This document shows positions 48,073 through 57,350 of a DNA stretch of 64,000 bases, piece by piece. A program made the position numbers and the translations under genes. A model generated the notes under the pieces. The model had not been told where the DNA came from. It made no database searches and saw only the letters and a program-made list of their open reading frames with translations. The stretch lies in contig JADKJE010000002.1 in the NCBI GenBank assembly GCA_016722515.1, forward strand, positions 248,001-312,000. Reading direction: 5' to 3'. Every line of letters starts with the position of its first letter. The stretch's first letter is position 1. Source of the stretch: Alphaproteobacteria bacterium (lineage in GTDB: Bacteria > Pseudomonadota > Alphaproteobacteria > Rickettsiales > JADKJE01).

Positions 48073-49091
48073 GAATCGGATTTACTTATGACCTTCGCGA
48101 TGATTACCTGAACCAAGGTTATACCGAAGAACAAACGGCGGAGTTTGATGCGCTTGAAACCATCGAGGCACTCCATGAAACGATTGAATCACTGGGGCAT
48201 AACGTTGAGCGTATCGGCAATGTAAAAAGCCTGGCTAATATGTTAAACAGCGGCAAACGATGGGACCTGGTGTTTAATATTGCCGAAGGGATGTATGGCA
48301 CTGGGCGTGAAGCGCAAGTTCCGGCCTTGCTTGATGCCTATGATATTCCTTATACTTTTTCTTCGCCATTGGTGATGACCGTCACTATGGATAAAGCTAT
48401 GGCTAAGCGGATTGTCCGCGATGTAGGCGTGCCAACGACTCCGTTTTCGGTTATTGCTGCAGAAGAGGATATAAAACGGGTTAAATTATCCTACCCCCTG
48501 TTTCTAAAACCCATTGCTGAAGGAACGGGTAAGGGGGTAGCGGCAGCATCACGGGTAACAACTCCGCAGGAGCTGCATAATTACAGCCTTGAGTTATTGG
48601 CTCGGTACAACCAGCCAGTGTTGGTTGAACCTTTTTTACCGGGTCGTGAATTTACAGTCGGTATTTTAGGTGAAGGGCGTCACGCTAAAGTAATCGGTGT
48701 CTTGGAAGTTCGGTTGCGCAGTAATGCTGAAAGTTGGTGTCATTCTTATTTTAATAAGGAACATTGCGAAGATGTGATTGATTATGTATTGGTGGATGAT
48801 CAAGAAGCCAGACATGCTGCGGAAGTAGCACTTCAGGCGTGGAATGCTCTGGGATGTGTGGATGGTGGGCGTATTGATATTCGATGCGACCGTTTTGGCC
48901 TTCCATTCTTTTTGGAAGCCAATCCATTATCGGGGTTACGTCCGGGACATTCCGATCTGGTTATCCTCGCTGAACAGGCGGGAGTGAACTACAAGGAATT
49001 AATTGGTGACATTATTAACCACGCATGCCGTCGATACCACTTAAATTCTGTTTTTAAACACGCGGACGCCGAACTGGAGTCGATAGTTTAA
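48069..49091 (+). CDS. ATP-grasp ligase related to D-alanine-D-alanine ligase (first)
   Basis: A 340-residue ATP-grasp protein. It has a pre-ATP-grasp domain with DLVFNIAEGMYGTGREAQVP, the ATP-binding lysine in YPLFLKPIAEGTGKGV, the hinge VEPFLPGREFTVGIL, and metal-binding residues in RIDIRCDRFGLPFFLEANPL (D, E, N). These are the features of Ddl-like ligases, which couple carboxylates to amines through an acyl phosphate. The context (aminomutase before, second ligase and acetyltransferase after) argues against a cell-wall Ddl and for a small peptide or amide containing beta-lysine. That is inference. It overlaps kamA by 4 bases. Confidence 0.85.
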   Translation: MRIGFTYDLRDDYLNQGYTEEQTAEFDALETIEALHETIESLGHNVERIGNVKSLANMLNSGKRWDLVFNIAEGMYGTGREAQVPALLDAYDIPYTFSSPLVMTVTMDKAMAKRIVRDVGVPTTPFSVIAAEEDIKRVKLSYPLFLKPIAEGTGKGVAAASRVTTPQELHNYSLELLARYNQPVLVEPFLPGREFTVGILGEGRHAKVIGVLEVRLRSNAESWCHSYFNKEHCEDVIDYVLVDDQEARHAAEVALQAWNALGCVDGGRIDIRCDRFGLPFFLEANPLSGLRPGHSDLVILAEQAGVNYKELIGDIINHACRRYHLNSVFKHADAELESIV

Positions 49092-49092
49092 T

Positions 49093-50094
49093 ATGCCTAA
49101 TATTGTTATACTTCACAGCGGTAATCCTGAAAATAGGGCACCTGAGATGCAAGATACACTTTTGCAACTCAATGAACTCTCTGCTGTTTTAGAAGAATTA
49201 GGCCATGGAGTAGGGCATGTCTATTTTGGAGATTGTTGTTCGGGAGGATGCCCTGAAAGTATTGCGAAGGCCGATTTGGTTTTTAATCTGGTTGAAGATA
49301 TTGATGGCCGTGACGAACTAATCCATATAGCTACCTCGTGGCTGGATGCTGTTGGTGTTCCGTATACTGGCAATAGAACCCATGTTTTTCGTCTTGTTGA
49401 AGATAAAAGGCAGGCTAAGAAAATTCTGGAAGAGCATCGGTTACCTACTCCCTTATGGTTTGACCATGATTCGATCTTTGGCCAACATTTTGAGGAAAAA
49501 GGTGTCTATATTGTTAAATCATCCAGTTTGCATGGGTCGGTTGGTATCGATGATTCTTCTATTGTTTCTGGTGTGGAAGCGGCTGTTGAAAAAATGATGG
49601 CGATGAAATTCCGTTTTGGCGGTGATTGGTTTGCGGAATCCTATGTTGATGGCAGGGAAATTAATGTGTCGATGTTAGAAATCGATGGCATTGTCCATGT
49701 ATTGCCTATCGCGGAAATTCTATTTGAGAATTATCATACGGATAAACCCAAGATTGTCGGTTACGCAGCCAAATGGGAAGAGGAATCAGAGGAATATAAT
49801 CAGACACCGCGAAGCTTTACTTTTTCAGCAGAAGATCGCACCGCTTTGGATGAAATTTCACAATTGGCGCGACGCTGCTGGGATGTGTTTGGCTTGCATA
49901 GTTATGCACGGGTTGATTTTAGAATGGATCACCAGGGGAAGCCCTGGGTGATTGATGTGAATCCAAACCCATGTTTGATGTCTGAGGGAGGGTTTATGGT
50001 CGCCACGCGACAATATGGACTGTCTTCGCAACAGGTGATGGAAGCAATTGGTAGTACGGCAATGAGGGCCAGCACATGGACACCGCTATCCTAA
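49093..50094 (+). CDS. ATP-grasp ligase related to D-alanine-D-alanine ligase (second)
   Basis: A 333-residue ATP-grasp protein, clearly different from its neighbour. The N-terminal half has VFNLVEDIDGRDELIHIATS and PYTGNRTHVFRLVEDK, the nucleotide loop is VKSSSLHGSVGIDDSS, and the catalytic metal-binding segment is RVDFRMDHQGKPWVIDVNPN, where the usual Glu is Asp. It begins 1 base after the first ligase, and the GNAT gene starts within its last 19 bases. Substrates are unknown. Confidence 0.85.
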   Translation: MPNIVILHSGNPENRAPEMQDTLLQLNELSAVLEELGHGVGHVYFGDCCSGGCPESIAKADLVFNLVEDIDGRDELIHIATSWLDAVGVPYTGNRTHVFRLVEDKRQAKKILEEHRLPTPLWFDHDSIFGQHFEEKGVYIVKSSSLHGSVGIDDSSIVSGVEAAVEKMMAMKFRFGGDWFAESYVDGREINVSMLEIDGIVHVLPIAEILFENYHTDKPKIVGYAAKWEEESEEYNQTPRSFTFSAEDRTALDEISQLARRCWDVFGLHSYARVDFRMDHQGKPWVIDVNPNPCLMSEGGFMVATRQYGLSSQQVMEAIGSTAMRASTWTPLS

Positions 50095-50591
50095 ATAGGA
50101 CGAATTTTGATATTCAATGGCGTACATACCCATTACACCATGATGTGGTGCAGGTGATCGCGTTGGTGACGGCCACCAGTGTGTTTTCAGATGAAGAAAT
50201 CATGATTGCGGGTGAGCTGGTGTCCGAAGCATTAGAAAGAGGCTGTGGTGATTCTGGTTATTTCTTTCAATTTGCCTATAACGGTGATGAATTGGCAGGA
50301 TATGCGTGCTATGGGCACATAGCGCTTACCAGGGATGCGTTTGATCTCTACTGGATAGCCGTGTTGCCACGCTATGCTGGTACGGGGCTTGCTGGCGAAT
50401 TACTGGAACGCAGCGAATTCCATATTAAGGCACTGGGTGGGAAACAAATCCACGCCGAAACTTCAGGGCTTGAACGCTATAAACCGGCACAGGTTTTTTA
50501 CCAAAAACAGGGTTATAACCTCATGGCCACATTCCCAGATTTTTATAAACCTGGTGATGCTAAATTGGTGTATGTGAAAAAAGATTATTAA
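50076..50591 (+). CDS. GNAT family N-acetyltransferase
   Basis: A 171-residue acetyltransferase. It has the beta4-alpha3 acetyl-CoA site [21 protein letters not shown], where the P-loop-like Q/RxxGxG/A becomes RYAGTG, and the C-terminal [20 protein letters not shown]. It is the last gene of the kamA cassette; its start overlaps the second ligase. In the archaeal and bacterial abl pathway beta-lysine made by AblA is N-acetylated by the GNAT-type AblB, so acetylation of beta-lysine or of the ligated product is a reasonable guess. It is convergent with uvrB, overlapping by 4 bases. Confidence 0.88.
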   Translation: MDTAILNRTNFDIQWRTYPLHHDVVQVIALVTATSVFSDEEIMIAGELVSEALERGCGDSGYFFQFAYNGDELAGYACYGHIALTRDAFDLYWIAVLPRYAGTGLAGELLERSEFHIKALGGKQIHAETSGLERYKPAQVFYQKQGYNLMATFPDFYKPGDAKLVYVKKDY

Positions 50592-52591
50592 CCTACATCG
50601 GGTGATAAGATCAGGGCTTGCTCTTCCAGTAGCTTAATATGATCCCTTAGTCCCGCGGCTTTTTCAAAGTCTAAATTTCCAGCCGCCGTCAACATTTCCT
50701 TGCGGACTTTGGCGATATGCTGTTGTAACGCTTTGCCGGTTAATTTGGGTAAATTTGGCATGGTAGCTAATTCATCGGATGTATGTGATTGGGAGGGGAG
50801 TAAATTATTATTCTGTTCTCTGGATGTTGTTTGCGGCACAATTCCGTATTTATCGTTATGGGCTTGCTGAATGGCGCGGCGTCGGTCGGTTTCAGAAAGG
50901 GCACGCTGGATGGAGCCAGTCATTTTATCGGCATAGAGGATCACGCGGCCTTCCAGATGGCGGGCGGCGCGGCCAATGGTTTGGATCAAGGCAGTTTCAG
51001 AACGCAGGAAGCCTTCTTTATCGGCATCTAAAATGGCGACTAATGAACATTCAGGAATATCCAATCCTTCCCGCAGCAGGTTTACGCCCACTAATACATC
51101 ATACTCGCCGTGGCGTAGCTTTTGGATGATTTCAACGCGTTCAAGGGTTAATATATCCGAATGTAGATATGCAACTTTGACGCCGGTTTCCTGAAGGTAG
51201 TCGGTTAAATCTTCAGCCATACGCTTGGTAAGGGTCGTGACGAGGACACGCTGATTTTTGGCAGCTAGAGCCTTACATTCACCAATTAAATCATCTACTT
51301 GAGTTTCAACGGGGCGGATAATACAGGTTGGATCGACCAGTCCAGTGGGTCGGATAACCTGTTCAACAAAAACGCCGTCTGTTTGTTTGAGTTCATAAGG
51401 TCCTGGTGTGGCGGATACAAAAATAGTCAGGGGTCGCATCGTTTCCCATTCGGTAAACTGCAACGGCCGGTTATCTAATGCCGACGGCAAACGGAACCCA
51501 TGTTCAACCAGCGTTGTTTTGCGAGCCCTGTCGCCATTAAACATGCCTTGAATCTGCGGAACAGTCACGTGACATTCATCCAGGAAGAGCAAGGCATCGT
51601 GCGGCAGATATTCAAATAATGTTGGAGGTGGTTCGCCGGCATTGCGTCCGTACAGGTAGCGTGAATAATTTTCGATCCCTTTGCACGTACAGGATTCAAT
51701 CATCATTTCCAGGTCAAATTGGGTGCGTTGTTCTAGCCTTTGTGCTTCTACCAGTCTGTTTTGGCTTTGGAAATACTCCAGACGATCCTTCAATTCGGCT
51801 TTGATTGAATGAATGGCCTTTTCGATGGTATTTCTAGGAGTGACGTAGTGGCTGTTGGCGTAAATGCTGATTTCACTTAAGGAGCGGAGCTTTTGGCCAG
51901 TGAGATAGTCAATTTCGGTGATGGTTTCAATTTCATCGCCAAAAAAAGAAAGACGCCATGCGCGGTCATCAATGTGAGCGGGGATAATATCCATATTATC
52001 GCCGCGAACCCGGAATGTGCCGCGATGAAAGTCGATATCATTACGCTGGTACTGGATGTTGATCAATTCGCGTACAAGCAGGGAAAGGCTGATGTTTTGC
52101 CCTTTTTTCAACACAATACGTGCTTTAAGATATGCCTCTGGAGCGCCCAGTCCATAAATACATGAAACGGAAGAAACCACCACCACATCGCGCCGCTCCA
52201 GCAAAGAACGGGTAGCGGAGTGTCGCATCAGATCAATCTGTTCATTGATCGAAGAGTCTTTTTCGATGTAGGTGTCGGTTTTGGGAATATAGGCTTCAGG
52301 CTGGAAATAATCATAGTAAGAAACAAAATACTCTACCGCATTGTTTGGAAGAAATTGTTTCATCTCGTTATAAAGTTGTGCAGCCAGGGTTTTATTGTGA
52401 GCCATTATCAGCGCTGGACGCTGGGTGTTGGCAATCACATTAGCCATCGTAAAGGTTTTCCCTGATCCAGTGACACCTAACAAAACCTGGTTTTGGTCAT
52501 GGCGCTGTACTCCCTCAACCAGCTTCTGGATGGCGGCGGGCTGGTCTCCTGCGGGTTTATAGGGAGCTATAACTTCAAAAGGTTGGTTCAT
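50588..52591 (-). CDS. uvrB: Excinuclease ABC subunit B
   Basis: The damage-verification helicase of nucleotide excision repair, 667 residues. It has Walker [13 protein letters not shown], the beta-hairpin region [11 protein letters not shown], the DECH-type box [26 protein letters not shown] near the C-terminal helicase domain, and a UVR domain (about 630-660) that contacts UvrC. The length is normal. Confidence 0.97.
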   Translation of the reverse strand: MNQPFEVIAPYKPAGDQPAAIQKLVEGVQRHDQNQVLLGVTGSGKTFTMANVIANTQRPALIMAHNKTLAAQLYNEMKQFLPNNAVEYFVSYYDYFQPEAYIPKTDTYIEKDSSINEQIDLMRHSATRSLLERRDVVVVSSVSCIYGLGAPEAYLKARIVLKKGQNISLSLLVRELINIQYQRNDIDFHRGTFRVRGDNMDIIPAHIDDRAWRLSFFGDEIETITEIDYLTGQKLRSLSEISIYANSHYVTPRNTIEKAIHSIKAELKDRLEYFQSQNRLVEAQRLEQRTQFDLEMMIESCTCKGIENYSRYLYGRNAGEPPPTLFEYLPHDALLFLDECHVTVPQIQGMFNGDRARKTTLVEHGFRLPSALDNRPLQFTEWETMRPLTIFVSATPGPYELKQTDGVFVEQVIRPTGLVDPTCIIRPVETQVDDLIGECKALAAKNQRVLVTTLTKRMAEDLTDYLQETGVKVAYLHSDILTLERVEIIQKLRHGEYDVLVGVNLLREGLDIPECSLVAILDADKEGFLRSETALIQTIGRAARHLEGRVILYADKMTGSIQRALSETDRRRAIQQAHNDKYGIVPQTTSREQNNNLLPSQSHTSDELATMPNLPKLTGKALQQHIAKVRKEMLTAAGNLDFEKAAGLRDHIKLLEEQALILSPDVG

Positions 52592-52749
52592 AAGAGAACG
52601 AGTTTAGAGTGAAAAGCTAAATGAATCAAGAACTAAGGTAGAGGGAGACGCTTAAGGTGATGGGGATGGCCTCTTCATCAAATCGCTGTATTTGCTTGCC
52701 TTTTGCCATAGTTTTGGCATAGTGATCGTCAATAGTTAAGGAAGTTTTC

Positions 52750-53694
52750 ATGTCGTCACTTATTATTGCCCCTATTAAATTATTCCCGGATAATCCTAAA
52801 ATCAAATTTATGCGTTTAGGAAATTTTGGGTATGTGCTGTCTGTTATTGCTATTATTTTAACGGTGGTTTTGCTGTGTACGCGCGGCCTTAACTTTGGTA
52901 TCGATTTTACTGGCGGTACGCTCATTGAAGTGCGCTTCGAGCAAGTGCCTGATCTTTCTTTGCTGAGAAAGGAACTGGAAAAGACCGTGCCGTTGGAGGT
53001 TACGATCCAGCGTTTTGGATCTGCTAATGATGTGTTGATACGCGTAGGGTTGGATAAAACCAAAACATCACAAAATGATATTGTTGAAGCGATTAAACAT
53101 AAATTATCCAGCGTGAGTCAGGGGGGCATTCAGTATCGTCGTACGGATGTGGTTGGTCCTAAAGTGGGCGATGAGCTGATTAAAGCCGGTGCGTTAGCTC
53201 TTTCGCTGGCGATTGTGTGTATCGGTGCTTATGTGTGGTTTCGATTCGAATATCAATTTAGTGTGGGGGTATCCTTGGCCTTGCTCCATGATGCCGTCCT
53301 TACCTTAGGGTTTTTCAGTCTGACACAGTTGGAATTTAATCTAAGCTCTGTTGCTGCGGTGCTGACTATTGTTGGTTATTCGGTTAACGATTCGGTGGTG
53401 GTTTATGATCGGATACGTGAGAATTTACGGCGTTTCAAAAAAATGAAAATGGCGGATTTAATCGATTTGAGCCTCAATGAAACATTTTCCAGAACCTTGC
53501 TGACGTCATCAACGACGCTGCTTGCCGTGATCGCATTGGTCTGGTTTGGCGGTCCGGTTATCCGTTCATTCAGCATGGCTATGTTATTCGGTATTGTGAT
53601 CGGTACCTATTCTTCGATTTTCGTAGGTGGAACGTTGCTCCTCTTGTTTGATTTCAAACGTGGCGAAACAACTGAGGCTGTAAAACAAAAGTAG
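52750..53694 (+). CDS. secF: Protein translocase subunit SecF
   Basis: A 314-residue membrane protein of the SecDF complex that uses the proton gradient to pull secreted proteins outward. It has GIDFTGGTLIEVRF after TM1, a first periplasmic domain, and five more helices with VAAVLTIVGYSVNDSVVVYDRIRENL (written as a landmark) and SRTLLTSSTTLL. AAGGAA lies before the ATG. SecD usually precedes SecF but is not adjacent here; uvrB lies divergently upstream. Confidence 0.95.
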   Translation: MSSLIIAPIKLFPDNPKIKFMRLGNFGYVLSVIAIILTVVLLCTRGLNFGIDFTGGTLIEVRFEQVPDLSLLRKELEKTVPLEVTIQRFGSANDVLIRVGLDKTKTSQNDIVEAIKHKLSSVSQGGIQYRRTDVVGPKVGDELIKAGALALSLAIVCIGAYVWFRFEYQFSVGVSLALLHDAVLTLGFFSLTQLEFNLSSVAAVLTIVGYSVNDSVVVYDRIRENLRRFKKMKMADLIDLSLNETFSRTLLTSSTTLLAVIALVWFGGPVIRSFSMAMLFGIVIGTYSSIFVGGTLLLLFDFKRGETTEAVKQK

Positions 53695-53706
53695 CGTGGA
53701 AGTGGT

Positions 53707-54666
53707 ATGATTAAGCTTACCTATCCTGGTACATGCCCGTTGAATGTGAAGGAAGGGGTGGTGGCCATTGGCAATTTTGATGGTGTACATAAGGGCCATC
53801 AGGCGGTGATTGCTAAAGCGCGCCAAATTGCCAAAGAACTCAGCACGCATTCAGCGGTGATTACATTTGATCCCCATCCTTTAGCCCTCTTAAAACCAGA
53901 GGTCGCTTTTTTTCTGATCTATCCCGAAGCTATAAAGGAACAATGCCTTAAGGAAACGGGCATTGATTATTTGTTTCTGGTCGAATTTTCGGCGGCCTTG
54001 GCTAATATGTCGGGAGATGAATTTATTCAAGATGTTCTCTTTGGCCATTATGGTGTTCGGCATGTGGTAGTAGGTGAGGATTTTGCGTTTGGCAAACACC
54101 GATCGGGAAATGTTTCCCGGCTGCTTGAATATGCCAAATATCATGGCGTTGGTGTCACCATTTTAAAGAAAGAGGGTGATGACAAACACATTTATTCGTC
54201 CTCACATATCAGGCATTTGTTAGTTCAGGGACATGTTAGGGAGGCTTCTGCTGTACTGGGTCGTCCCTATGCTGTTTCAGGACTGTTGGTTAAGGGAGAG
54301 CAGAGGGGAAGACGCTTGGGTTTTCCTACGGCCAATTTTTTCTTGGGGCCTATTTTACATCCATTATACGGAGTGTATGCGGTGCGTGCACAAATAGGTG
54401 ATCATACAGGGTGGATCGAAGGTGTTGCAAACCTAGGGGTTAAGCCCACGTTTGGTCAGTTTGACCCATCGTTGGAGATCCATTTTTTTAATTTTGAGTC
54501 CGAAAATGAATTGTATGGTCACAAAATATATGTCGAATTGATTGATTTTATACGAGCAGAACGAAAGTTTGAATCGGTAGAGGCCTTAAAGAATCAAATA
54601 GAACAGGATTGTAAGAACGCACAAAATGCGCTATTAACGTATAATCAAACTAGAAGTCATCTATGA
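53707..54666 (+). CDS. ribF: Bifunctional riboflavin kinase / FAD synthetase
   Basis: Makes FMN and FAD. It has 319 residues: an N-terminal nucleotidyltransferase with GNFDGVHKGHQAVI and ISSSHIR-type YSSSHIRHLL, and a C-terminal flavokinase with GRRLGFPTANFFLG and GVYAVRAQIG. It lies 12 bp after secF, and its stop overlaps the start of lspA (ATGA). Confidence 0.95.
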   Translation: MIKLTYPGTCPLNVKEGVVAIGNFDGVHKGHQAVIAKARQIAKELSTHSAVITFDPHPLALLKPEVAFFLIYPEAIKEQCLKETGIDYLFLVEFSAALANMSGDEFIQDVLFGHYGVRHVVVGEDFAFGKHRSGNVSRLLEYAKYHGVGVTILKKEGDDKHIYSSSHIRHLLVQGHVREASAVLGRPYAVSGLLVKGEQRGRRLGFPTANFFLGPILHPLYGVYAVRAQIGDHTGWIEGVANLGVKPTFGQFDPSLEIHFFNFESENELYGHKIYVELIDFIRAERKFESVEALKNQIEQDCKNAQNALLTYNQTRSHL

Positions 54667-55166
54667 TCCTCAAAAAATATCTTAGCATTGCGGCGATTGC
54701 CTTGGTTGTGTTGATACTCGACCAATGGACTAAACATCTTATTGTTACCTCTGCGGTTAACGAAGTAACATTCATGCCGATTATGCGTATGTTCAACCTG
54801 GTGCTTGTACATAATCGAGGCATTAGCTTTGGGATGTTTAGCGATTTACACCGAAGTGAGTTTATATTCACGGCTATTGCCTGTTTGATTTCGGTAACGT
54901 TGCTTGTTTGGGTGCGGAAATCGGCATTACTCATAATGCCTGTAGGTACGGGGTTAATTATAGGCGGTGCATTCGGGAATGTCGTAGATAGGCTGCGTTA
55001 TGGATATGTCATTGATTTTCTGGATTTTCATCTGGGTGAATATCACTGGCCTGCGTTCAACGTTGCAGACTCGGTTATTTTTATAGGGGTTACCTTGTTG
55101 TGTTTTGGGTCTGTATTGGAAGATTATAGGCTCAAAAAAGATACATTTAAAAAACGGGAACAATAG
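54663..55166 (+). CDS. lspA: Lipoprotein signal peptidase
   Basis: A 167-residue, four-helix aspartic peptidase that removes signal peptides from prolipoproteins. The catalytic aspartates are in GNVVDRLRYGYVIDFLDFH and WPAFNVADSVIFIG, and the N-terminal LILDQWTKHLIV is typical. It is coupled to ribF by overlap and followed by a lipoprotein gene. Confidence 0.96.
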   Translation: MILKKYLSIAAIALVVLILDQWTKHLIVTSAVNEVTFMPIMRMFNLVLVHNRGISFGMFSDLHRSEFIFTAIACLISVTLLVWVRKSALLIMPVGTGLIIGGAFGNVVDRLRYGYVIDFLDFHLGEYHWPAFNVADSVIFIGVTLLCFGSVLEDYRLKKDTFKKREQ

Positions 55167-55186
55167 CGATTCCAGAGGAAAGGCAT

Positions 55187-55837
55187 ATGTCATTGAAGAA
55201 AGTTAATTGGTTATGGATCGGAGCTGGTGCAATATCGCTAAGTGCTTGTGGCTCTTATGATGTGCGCGATGCATTGGGTGTTAAAAATGCGGCACCGGAT
55301 GAGTATTCTGTCGTGGCTAATAATCCACTGAGCGTTCCCCCGGATTTTGAATTGAGGCCTCCGCGTCCTGGAAGCCCAAGGCCTAACCAAAATTCTTCTA
55401 GCGCATCGGCTAAAAAATTATTGCTTGGAACGCCAGAAGATGCCGAGCCAGATGTTGGGCAACAGCCTCCTAATCTAACGCCTGATGGTGAAGCGAAGCC
55501 AGCTCCGGTTGAGGCACATGCCGTTTCCAATGCAGAGCAATCATTTAAAGAGCATCTTAAATTAAAAGAAGCTGATCCGAATGTGAAGCAGGCGTTGGTT
55601 GAAGACAGTCTGCCGCCATTGGAAACGGATACCAATACGAGCAAAAAGAAACCTGGATTCTGGGCGCGTTTCTTCCGTACGGATAAGGAAGACAAACCAC
55701 AGCCGGTGGTTGATGCAACCAAAGAAAAAGAACGGATTGAAAAAAATAAGGTGGAAGGAAAGCCTGTTAATGAAGGCAATGTAGTTAACAAAAATCAGAA
55801 AGAGCCATCGACGTTAGAGAAAATTTTTGGCGAATAG
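55187..55837 (+). CDS. DUF3035 lipoprotein (BamF-like)
   Basis: A 216-residue predicted lipoprotein (lipobox SLSAC at the end of the signal peptide). The segment APDEYSVVANNPLSVPPDFELRPPRPG, here as a landmark, is the DUF3035 signature; the family includes BamF, an alphaproteobacterial part of the beta-barrel assembly machine described in Caulobacter. The rest is low-complexity, Pro/Lys/Glu-rich. GAGGAAAGG precedes the ATG. It follows lspA directly. Confidence 0.8.
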   Translation: MSLKKVNWLWIGAGAISLSACGSYDVRDALGVKNAAPDEYSVVANNPLSVPPDFELRPPRPGSPRPNQNSSSASAKKLLLGTPEDAEPDVGQQPPNLTPDGEAKPAPVEAHAVSNAEQSFKEHLKLKEADPNVKQALVEDSLPPLETDTNTSKKKPGFWARFFRTDKEDKPQPVVDATKEKERIEKNKVEGKPVNEGNVVNKNQKEPSTLEKIFGE

Positions 55838-55839
55838 TT

Positions 55840-55893
55840 TAAAATAGGTTACCTTTTCCAACGGTATCTCCCGTTGGAAGATTAACTATTTTA
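55840..55893 (+). terminator. Long two-part hairpin, probable terminator of the secF-lipoprotein run
   Basis: The inner stem TTCCAACGG/CCGTTGGAA (55856-55879, loop TATCTC) is nested in an outer stem TAAAATAG/CTATTTTA (55840-55847 with 55886-55893). It lies just after the lipoprotein stop. There is no classic T-run beyond the outer stem, so termination is likely but not certain. Confidence 0.6.
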
Positions 55894-55970
55894 TAAGGTA
55901 AGGGCAGTTTGATAGCATGCGGCACGGTGGTGTTGCTGCTGAGAATCTTTTTAGTGTGTGAGGGAATAGC

Positions 55971-57350
55971 ATGCGTTTGGTTGTTTTAATCCTGGCTTTG
56001 TCGATGCTGCCATTTCAATGTATGGCCGCGATATATCAGCAATTTACGTTGGCTAACGGAATGCAGGTTGTGGTGATACCTAATCATCGCGTACCGGTAG
56101 TTACCCACATGGTCTGGTATAAAGTAGGGGCTAAAGATGAAGAAGTAGGCAAAAGTGGCATTGCCCATTTTTTAGAACACCTGATGTTCAAAGGTACCGA
56201 AAAATTAAAACCGGGTGAGTTTTCAAGCATCATTGCCAAAAATGGTGGTAATGATAATGCGTTTACCAGTCAGGATTTTACGGCTTATTTTCAAACGATT
56301 TCCAAAGATAAATTATTATTGGTCATGGGGCTTGAAGCAGAACGGATGACTAAACTTAAATTATCCGACGATGAAATTAAAAAAGAACGTGAGGTTGTCC
56401 TTGAAGAAAGGCGCACTCGTACCGAAAATGAACCAAGCGCCATGTTGATGGAACAAATGAAGGCTGCCTTATACCAGAATCATCCTTATGGGCGTCCTAT
56501 TATTGGCTGGTCTCACGAAATTAAGCAATTATCCCCCAGTGAGATTCAATCTTTTTATCATCTTCATTATGCACCCAATAAAGCAATATTAGTGGTTTCT
56601 GGAGATATAACTGCAGAAGAATTAAGGCCGCTTGCTGAGGCAACCTATGGCAAAGTTCCTGCGGCAAAACCTAACGTGGCCAAAAACATAACGGAGCCGC
56701 CACATATTGCGCCAATTCACGTCACCTATACGGATGAGAAAGTGAAGCAGGCTGAATATATGATGTATTTCCTAGCGCCAGGGCAACGTTCTGTAGGAAA
56801 GGAAAATGCCTATGCACTAACGGTGCTCGCACATATTTTGGGAGGCGGTGAAACGTCCAGACTTTATCAATCGCTGGTGGTAAACCAGAAGGTTGCGGCG
56901 TCTGCTTCTGTTTTTTATGATGATGTGAGTACCTTTGATACCGTGTTTGGTATGTATGTGATTCCTCATCCAGAAACATCATTGGCCGAACTTGAAAAAG
57001 CGCTTCGCAAACAATTAGATTTAATTGTTGATAAAGGTGTTACTTCAGAAGAACTAGAAAGAGCAAAAACCGTTATTCGTGCGCAATCAATTTATGATCG
57101 AGATAGTTCTAAGGGGATGGCATTTGCATTTGGCGAGGCAATGGTTGTTGGTTTGTCGCCGGATTATGTTGAGACACTGCCTGATAAAATGAATGCAGTG
57201 ACGGCAAAACAAGTGCAAGATGCTGCGCGCTTGGTCTTTAAGCCACAGCAATCGGTTGTGGGGGTGTTATTACCTAAACAGCAGGATGCCAAAGCCGATA
57301 AGAAACCAGTAAGCAGTCCGAAGCAATCAACAGCACGGGGGAAAATCTAA
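55971..57350 (+). CDS. M16 family zinc peptidase, catalytic subunit
   Basis: A 459-residue pitrilysin-family protease with signal peptide (cleaved near CMAAIY). The zinc site HxxEH is intact in IAHFLEHLMFKGTE, and the distant glutamate follows in EREVVLEERRTRTENEP. It is periplasmic by prediction. It is coupled by a one-base overlap to a second M16 gene lacking the zinc motif, the usual active/inactive pair. Confidence 0.93.
   Translation: MRLVVLILALSMLPFQCMAAIYQQFTLANGMQVVVIPNHRVPVVTHMVWYKVGAKDEEVGKSGIAHFLEHLMFKGTEKLKPGEFSSIIAKNGGNDNAFTSQDFTAYFQTISKDKLLLVMGLEAERMTKLKLSDDEIKKEREVVLEERRTRTENEPSAMLMEQMKAALYQNHPYGRPIIGWSHEIKQLSPSEIQSFYHLHYAPNKAILVVSGDITAEELRPLAEATYGKVPAAKPNVAKNITEPPHIAPIHVTYTDEKVKQAEYMMYFLAPGQRSVGKENAYALTVLAHILGGGETSRLYQSLVVNQKVAASASVFYDDVSTFDTVFGMYVIPHPETSLAELEKALRKQLDLIVDKGVTSEELERAKTVIRAQSIYDRDSSKGMAFAFGEAMVVGLSPDYVETLPDKMNAVTAKQVQDAARLVFKPQQSVVGVLLPKQQDAKADKKPVSSPKQSTARGKI

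Noticed and set aside
55255..55791. 178-codon minus-strand open frame opposite the BamF-like gene
   Set aside because: It is a shadow of the low-complexity Pro/Lys-rich coding sequence.
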